64,000 nt of DNA from positions 10,838 through 74,837 of the forward strand of contig UQLO01000009.1 in assembly GCA_900541865.1 (NCBI GenBank). Reading direction: 5' to 3'. The DNA is from an uncultured Porphyromonadaceae bacterium. Its GTDB lineage: Bacteria > Bacteroidota > Bacteroidia > Bacteroidales > Muribaculaceae. The position numbers were made by a program, and so were the translations under genes. Below the pieces are notes generated by a model, which saw nothing but the letters and a program-made list of their open reading frames with translations, searched no databases and was not told the origin of the DNA. The first letter of the stretch is position 1; each line of letters opens with the position of its first letter. Of the stretch, positions 59,503-64,000 are shown piece by piece.

Positions 59503-59744
59503 GTTACATGTTACATCGTTGGAAATATCCCATAATCAACATAGTACAAAACGCAACAGCCTTGTTACACTTTGTTACGCGGCCGTTACGGGCTTTTTTG
59601 TCTACCTGCCGGATTTTGCCCGTAACGCCTTTTTTATGACTTGTTACCAAGTTTGTTACCAAGTTTGTTACGCTTTTCCCTCCCCCTTAGTACTTAATAC
59701 TGAAGTATTTTCTTGTTACTACCGAACCTATGTAACAGTGTAAC
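59503..59744. repeat. Iterated GTTAC motifs, candidate phage origin or operator cluster
   Basis: The motif GTTAC occurs nine times directly (59503, 59510, 59564, 59574, 59585, 59643, 59655, 59667, 59715) and three times inverted (GTAAC at 59622, 59732, 59740). At 59643-59671 it forms perfect 12-base tandem repeats (GTTACCAAGTTT). CGTTACGGGC (59584-59593) and GCCCGTAACG (59618-59627) are a perfect inverted repeat. The region is AT-rich at its right end, has ten C in a row at 59475-59484, and holds no gene. It lies near the primase-helicase gene, as phage origins often do. Confidence 0.6.
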
Positions 59745-59869
59745 AAGTTTTTTGTATAAAAATAAAATGGGTGAAGGGAAATCGGGGGCAGTACCAAACT
59801 CAAAATGACGCTTCGCAGCGCAAAATCATGGCGAAAAATGGGCTAAAAACACTCAGTCAAGATGCAAAA

Positions 59870-59893
59870 AGCCCCCGTCGGAAGGCGGGGGCT
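59870..59893 (-). terminator. Terminator after hicB
   Basis: AGCCCCCG/CGGGGGCT with an eight-base loop, followed on the minus strand by TTTTT. It lies 30 bases past the hicB stop codon. Confidence 0.85.
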
Positions 59894-59922
59894 TAGACAT
59901 GAGTGAAATGGAACGAATAGAT

Positions 59923-60321
59923 TCAGATAAGGCGCAAAGCGGACAGCTCAGTTCCGAGTTTATGCAGACCGGACTCAATCCTTTCGAGCTGTTTTTCGGA
60001 TATGGGCGTTCCGCCCTGACGGTATTGGCGCATCAGGCTATCATTGATGCCCAGATAGCGGGCGAGCGCACTGACATTGAACATCGAGTAGTATTCAAAC
60101 AACGACGAGATGTCGAAGTGAAACTCTACTACCTCCGAAAATTCAGCCGGAAAAGACTCACCGCGGCCTGCATAGCTTTCTTTCATTTCTTCAATAGAGT
60201 TGAAGAAATCGTCCTTGGCCTCCTTGACGGTGTCGCCGGTGCCTATGAGCTGCACCATATCGCCGGTGGTGTTGTAGGCAATGTAAGTGCCGTCAGATTG
60301 TTTTTCGATGCTTACTTTCAT
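59923..60321 (-). CDS. hicB: HicB-type antitoxin
   Basis: A 132-residue protein. The N-terminal 70 residues form the HicB partial RNase H fold (MKVSIEKQSDGTYIAYNTTG, then GTGDTVKEAKDDFFNSIEEM). The C-terminal half has a helix-turn-helix (VSALARYLGINDSLMRQYRQGG), so it can bind its own promoter. It neutralises the HicA toxin encoded 71 bases upstream. The pair may keep the prophage in place or defend against other phages. Confidence 0.88.
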   Translation of the reverse strand: MKVSIEKQSDGTYIAYNTTGDMVQLIGTGDTVKEAKDDFFNSIEEMKESYAGRGESFPAEFSEVVEFHFDISSLFEYYSMFNVSALARYLGINDSLMRQYRQGGTPISEKQLERIESGLHKLGTELSALRLI

Positions 60322-60392
60322 ATCGAGTTGGAGTTAGGGGGTATAGTATGAGTTCTTAAAAGAGAGGAAGGGGAGAACCCTCCCCCTTTGTG

Positions 60393-60575
60393 TTAGAAAC
60401 CGATTTGCTTTTTAAGCGCCATCATCAGGCCTTTGCGAACTTCTTGTGAGCCGTGTCGCTCAACCATTATGGCCTTTCCCGTTTCGGGATTCACATATCG
60501 GTCGTGCTTCTTGCCATGGCTTTCAAACTTATAGCCGTGAGCCTCGGCGATTTTGATTAGCTCGTTCCATTTCAT
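60393..60575 (-). CDS. hicA: HicA-type toxin
   Basis: A 60-residue mRNA interferase of the double-stranded-RNA-binding fold. The start MKWNELIKIAEAHGYKFESH is the usual HicA N-terminus; more upstream codons run over the promoter. The catalytic His is in ERHGSQEVRKGLMMALKK, with the G-S-H-like loop at ESHGKKHDRY. The gene precedes hicB, the common HicAB order. A GGGGAG-AACC-CTCCCC hairpin (60371-60386) lies between the two genes and might tune the toxin to antitoxin ratio. Confidence 0.9.
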   Translation of the reverse strand: MKWNELIKIAEAHGYKFESHGKKHDRYVNPETGKAIMVERHGSQEVRKGLMMALKKQIGF

Positions 60576-60604
60576 TATGTCAAGGATCTTATCTTTCAAC
60601 ACCA

Positions 60605-60668
60605 CAAAGATATAACATTTTTGTGATACTACCAAATTATTTTACAATAAAATAACATTTTCGTAATA
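60605..60668 (-). promoter_or_regulatory. hicAB promoter with repeated operator
   Basis: The minus strand has TATCTTTG (60605-60612) and TTTG (60633-60636), 20 bases apart. Two 17-base direct repeats, ATAACATTTTTGTGATA (60612-60628) and ATAACATTTTCGTAATA (60652-60668), 40 bases apart, flank the -33 element. HicB or another regulator probably binds them. Confidence 0.65.
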
Positions 60669-60698
60669 TTTTTTTGTCATACACCTACCGATCGCGCC

Positions 60699-63644
60699 TT
60701 AAAAAGGATAATCTGGGTTTGGACCCGGCTCGATACCTTCAAGGAGTGTCTGTCTGGGCCCGCTTGCTTTAGCTTGGAGTTCTGAGGCTTTTTTCACGGT
60801 GCGGAGGTGTATCATCTCCACGCTCTTTTTCAAAGCGGGATTATTTGGATCATCAATGCGTTTGAGAATTCGCGCACCACTGTTGCACTCGTCGGCAGGG
60901 TTGAGTTCATCGATGTAAGCAGTGGTATAGACGAATGCCTTCAGCGCCTTGGTGAACCCCTGCATATTCGTTTTCTGGAGACCTGTGGACCGTTTGAAAT
61001 CTTCGTAAGCGTCCTGTCGGATAATATTTCGGTCGAGATGATCTCCGTCCTCCGCAAAATAAGCTGCGGCCCAGTCGCGGAAGTTTTCATTCATATCTCG
61101 CATGTATTTGCGGAATATGATGTTATTCATCTTGGGTTCAATCTTGATGCCCAGTGCCCTCACTGAAAGATAGAACTGGACGCACTGCATAATGAAGTTG
61201 ATGTCAGCATTCCACTCTTCTTCACTGTAAATGCCGTCCATAAGCTCTTTGCCGAAGTCGTCACGAATGGAGCGAGTTTCTTCGTAGTCATTTTCTTCGG
61301 TCTTCTGGTGGTAGTAGTCGGAGGTGACGCAGTATATCTGGCGCCTCACAGTCGACCCGTTGAATTCTTTGGGAACGTAGTTCGTCGTAAATGCGAACTT
61401 CGGGGCTTCCTCGAACGGCAAGGTGAAGCTGCTTGCATTTTTGGGATTGATGACCATGTCGCCCGATATGACATTGTAGAGGTCTTTGATTGGAAAATAT
61501 TCGTCCAAATCCTCGAACAGTACCAAATCGACGTGCTTGTTGATGTTTTCGGCCCAAAACTGGTTTTCCAGCAGTTTGTTATTGCGACAGTTGAGCGGGA
61601 TGTAGCGAGCGAGTTTGCCAAGCGCCAAGAACATAAAGGATTTGCCGCTGCCGCCGTTGCACTGGTCGTTTTCGCCGATGATATTGTCCATAACGAACGG
61701 CGCCCATGGGCGGGAACGTTCCTTATACCGGTGCATCAGGTAGCCTATACAGAAAATCTTATTTATAAGGCATCGCTTCTGGTCGCGGATTTCCTCGTCA
61801 GAGAGCCCTGGCCCGGCTATGTCAAATTTGTGTTTCCGGCGGTATGCCTCGCGTTCTGCCGGCGTACTATGCCCAAGATTGTACTCCAACTCGGTGCGCC
61901 AGTACAATCTGGAGGAGTTAATCAAGTAGTTGAAATAGTTGCTACCATGCTCGAATACCTTTATGTCAAAGTCTTCGCTCGCGGTGTGTCCGTCGGGATG
62001 CGTAATCTCAAACATTGGCTCAAGTTGCCGAAATCTGTGGTTGATTATTTTCTGTTTCCAAACGTAACGGCCACTGTTTGCCTTCGTACTTTCCTCCTTG
62101 AAAAACTCACGGGCTGTGACTTCCACCGCGCAATTTGGAAAGTAGAACCACTGTGACGTTGGCGTGGAGTTCGAGAAGTCGAGCTGCACCTCCTTTAGAG
62201 AGTCGGTTTTAGCCGCGGACAGTGTGTCAGTGTTGAGTATCAGATTTCGCAGCCCTCGCGGTTGAGCAGTCTCTGCCGCCCATTCATTGACGAATGCGCG
62301 CACCGCCTTGGGTTGTATCAGTTCGACGGCGTTCTCGGTGATTTTGATGTACTGAGTATCCTTCTTGCCTTCATCCTTCAACGTGTAAAAACCATTGAGC
62401 TGCAGAAAGTTCTGGAGGCATACGGAATCGATGCTGTATTTGGGTTCCAACCGCATGCGGTCGCCCTTGCCACGCTCAACGTAGTAGACGTCCCAAAACC
62501 GTGCCGGGAGGGCGCGGTCGAGAAGTTTCTGGAAGTCTTGCCTGTCCTGGCGGAGCTCCATCCAGTCGCGGAGGTCTTTGCGGGGCTTCCCTCGATTATC
62601 CTTATATTGCGACAGATAGTCGGACGGGAGCCAAACCGTATATATGTCCATATACTCCAGAGCCAGGGCAACACCGCGACGACGCCCGGTCTCGTCAATA
62701 TCCGGTATGTTGTACAACGTATCAACGTAGCGCATGACCTCGTTATACATCTTAGGGGTGAGGGGGGCGGTCTCCGAATTGAGCCACAGTGGAGATACGC
62801 CCTGTGACTTACAGCACAACGAGTCGCGTTCTCCGGAGCATAGAGCAGCGCACTCAAGCTTGCGCGGCTTATATGGCCTGTTCTCGTTGGCCGGGTCGGA
62901 CGCCCAGCGTTTTTCCTCTTCCTTGTTAAGTGCGTCGTATTCGGCCCGGAGCTCTTCCAGCCCGTTGAGGTAGTCCGGCTCCTTCTTGCCTCGTGGCATA
63001 TAGCTGAAACGGAATCCTTTGTCCGGGTTGAGCGGCTCATAGATCTTATAAAAGCAGTCACGTTTGCCATCCTTGTTGGTGAACCAGCACTCCCTGATGA
63101 ATATCGGGAAATTCTCTGTGGAATATCTGTAGACCACGGTTCGGTCTTTGACGCGAGCAATGACCTTGACGTGCGACCAGTGCAATGCGGTGAGAACCTC
63201 CGGGGACACCTTGGGCCCCATAATTTTGCATTGCTTCTGAGTAAATCCTTCGTCGAGCTCGAACCATTCGGAGCCGTCGGGTTGGTCTTCTTTTGCCGGC
63301 TCCTTGCGTATTTCAGGCCGGTTGACTGATTTGTTGAGTTCGTCGACAACTCCAAACATAGCGGCCAACTCAAGCATGGCCTCTCCAAAAGTTGTACCGG
63401 TAATTTCGCGGTGTATATCGATAGGATCCTTGGCGTGCTCATCCGCCCCAAAGTCCATGACTTGCCACACTGGATTCCCGCCTGCCGACTTACGGAGCCT
63501 TATAGATGTAGATGCGGTTCGTTCGCTACTCCTCTTTTTGAACTTTGCGCCAGTACGGGCTGCATCTCTTGCCTGCGGATAGTGCATGGCGATTATATCG
63601 AGCCCGTTGTTTGTGGCGGCATATAATTGCGCGGGTGTAATCAT
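60699..63644 (-). CDS. Phage primase-helicase (Toprim-like and SF3 helicase)
   Basis: A 981-residue replication protein. The N-terminal part (residues 1-110) is primase-like without a full CHC2 zinc finger. Residues 265-330 look like a Toprim domain (ALCSGERDSLCCKSQG, WLNSETAPL, TLYNIPDIDETGR). The C-terminal half is a superfamily 3 helicase: Walker A CNGGSGKSFMFLALGK (about 665), Walker B DLVLFEDLDEYF, and motif C FAFTTNYVPKEFNGSTVRRQ. It should start phage DNA replication, perhaps at the GTTAC region. It is preceded by a hairpin at 63699 and followed by hicA. Confidence 0.85.
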   Translation of the reverse strand: MITPAQLYAATNNGLDIIAMHYPQARDAARTGAKFKKRSSERTASTSIRLRKSAGGNPVWQVMDFGADEHAKDPIDIHREITGTTFGEAMLELAAMFGVVDELNKSVNRPEIRKEPAKEDQPDGSEWFELDEGFTQKQCKIMGPKVSPEVLTALHWSHVKVIARVKDRTVVYRYSTENFPIFIRECWFTNKDGKRDCFYKIYEPLNPDKGFRFSYMPRGKKEPDYLNGLEELRAEYDALNKEEEKRWASDPANENRPYKPRKLECAALCSGERDSLCCKSQGVSPLWLNSETAPLTPKMYNEVMRYVDTLYNIPDIDETGRRRGVALALEYMDIYTVWLPSDYLSQYKDNRGKPRKDLRDWMELRQDRQDFQKLLDRALPARFWDVYYVERGKGDRMRLEPKYSIDSVCLQNFLQLNGFYTLKDEGKKDTQYIKITENAVELIQPKAVRAFVNEWAAETAQPRGLRNLILNTDTLSAAKTDSLKEVQLDFSNSTPTSQWFYFPNCAVEVTAREFFKEESTKANSGRYVWKQKIINHRFRQLEPMFEITHPDGHTASEDFDIKVFEHGSNYFNYLINSSRLYWRTELEYNLGHSTPAEREAYRRKHKFDIAGPGLSDEEIRDQKRCLINKIFCIGYLMHRYKERSRPWAPFVMDNIIGENDQCNGGSGKSFMFLALGKLARYIPLNCRNNKLLENQFWAENINKHVDLVLFEDLDEYFPIKDLYNVISGDMVINPKNASSFTLPFEEAPKFAFTTNYVPKEFNGSTVRRQIYCVTSDYYHQKTEENDYEETRSIRDDFGKELMDGIYSEEEWNADINFIMQCVQFYLSVRALGIKIEPKMNNIIFRKYMRDMNENFRDWAAAYFAEDGDHLDRNIIRQDAYEDFKRSTGLQKTNMQGFTKALKAFVYTTAYIDELNPADECNSGARILKRIDDPNNPALKKSVEMIHLRTVKKASELQAKASGPRQTLLEGIEPGPNPDYPF

Positions 63645-63698
63645 AGTTGCCCTCTTTATTTAGCCTTCAATTGATTCGCTATCATAGGTTTTTAGTTA

Positions 63699-63733
63699 GC
63701 CCGGAGTCGCCATTCGCCTGAACGACTCCGGGC
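63699..63733. other. Perfect hairpin upstream of primase-helicase gene
   Basis: GCCCGGAGTCG and CGACTCCGGGC (11 pairs, 13-base loop) lie between the DNA-binding protein and the primase gene. No T-run follows on either strand, so an attenuator or partial terminator is possible. Confidence 0.6.
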
Positions 63734-63739
63734 ACAGAC

Positions 63740-64000
63740 TCAGAATATCTGTTTGCCTGTTACTTGATTAATTATTACTTTGCACGATGCTGGGATCGGC
63801 GTGCGGCATGCAGCCCAATTTCGAACTACTTCCGCTGACACCTTGCACGCCTCAACAATCGCAAGGCGACGGGTGTTATATTCGCAGTAAGGTAAATTCT
63901 TTAGATACGAACGTAATTTAAATCTGCAGATTCCAAATCGAAGTGCAAAATTTGAGGTGGAATCTGTATCGACGAAAAGCCCCCTCTCTCCTTCTGGAGG
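63740..64000 (-). CDS. Small phage DNA-binding protein (5' end outside window)
   Basis: The frame is open from the right edge to TGA at 63740-63742 with no ATG, GTG or TTG in the last 86 codons, so the start may lie outside, or a rare start is used. The C-terminal 55 residues (YLKNLPYCEYNTRRLAIVEACKVSAEVVRNW, then AACRTPIPASCKVIINQVTGK) look like a lambda-repressor/Cro-type helix-turn-helix, with RRLAIVEACKVSAEVVRNW as helix pair. In phages such small proteins before primase genes are early regulators. Confidence 0.6.
   Translation of the reverse strand, partial: PPEGERGLFVDTDSTSNFALRFGICRFKLRSYLKNLPYCEYNTRRLAIVEACKVSAEVVRNWAACRTPIPASCKVIINQVTGKQIF

Larger units (their letters stand above)
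27233..64000. mobile_element. Integrated siphovirus-type prophage (right end outside the window)
   Basis: From tRNA-Cys to the right edge there is a phage integrase, a DGR, tail, lysozyme, portal, terminase, capsid, protease, HicAB and primase-helicase genes, nearly all leftward. Tape measure, tail tube and large terminase indicate a long-tailed phage. No sheath gene is seen, so a non-contractile tail is likely. No copy of the tRNA 3' end is visible by eye before 64000, so attR, the repressor and other early genes lie beyond. All expected structural genes seem intact, so the prophage may be active. Confidence 0.92.

Noticed and set aside
59447..59743. 98-codon plus-strand frame over the GTTAC region
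   Set aside because: Translation reflects the repeats (CYQVCYQVCY) and has no start signals.
59899..60351. Plus-strand frame opposite hicB
   Set aside because: Antisense to a clear HicB antitoxin.

Overview
The window reads as a chromosome segment of a gut-type Bacteroidales bacterium carrying a tRNA-integrated prophage. Evidence for the phylum is the repeated TAnnTTTG -7 box with a TTTG or TTG element about 19-20 bases upstream (seen before hisS, clpP, alaS, tRNA-Cys and hicA), the weak Shine-Dalgarno signals, and gene types typical of the group: an amylomaltase with starch-binding domains, a bacterial GlyS of the homodimer type, and an AmgK-like kinase fused to a RapZ C-terminal domain. 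Family level (for example Muribaculaceae) is a guess.

Positions 1 to about 27160 are ordinary host chromosome: a DUF2156 protein cut by the left edge, malQ, glyS-lemA-FKBP, a 1.3 kb block without genes made of nested palindromes, the leftward group dnaG/hisS/pgi/murI, an ECF sigma factor, pgk, a THUMP-like methyltransferase, clpP-clpX, recQ, the amgK/rapZ-murU pair for recycled cell-wall sugars, and alaS. Heptamer tandem repeats sit directly behind malQ and dnaG and upstream of hisS.

tRNA-Cys (27162-27232) is the probable attachment site. A tyrosine recombinase follows at once, and from there to the right edge nearly everything is a leftward siphovirus-type prophage (at least 36.7 kb, right end not in view). 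In order of transcription: a small DNA-binding protein (cut by the right edge), primase-helicase, HicA-HicB, a region with iterated GTTAC motifs, capsid protease, major capsid, tail tube, small and large terminase, a membrane/lysis cluster with a 520-base structured non-coding stretch, portal, PLD-like protein, connector proteins, lysozyme, a probable moron gene with its own promoter, tape measure, tail proteins and a long tail fibre.

The most important finding is a diversity-generating retroelement (DGR) at the end of the tail operon. The tail fibre gene ends in a 109-base variable repeat (30709-30817). A 109-base template repeat lies at 30447-30555, and a reverse transcriptase follows at 28967-30295. 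Nine of the eleven TR/VR differences are at template adenines (coding strand), and paired hairpins follow the variable repeat but not the template. No Avd-like protein is seen; a 131-residue protein two bases behind the reverse transcriptase takes that place. The phage therefore probably diversifies its receptor-binding tip.

Other points worth checking are a possible -1 frameshift on nine adenines in the terminase operon, a candidate large structured phage RNA, a leader with an attenuator-like hairpin, an iteron-like replication region, and a family of very palindromic host repeats.
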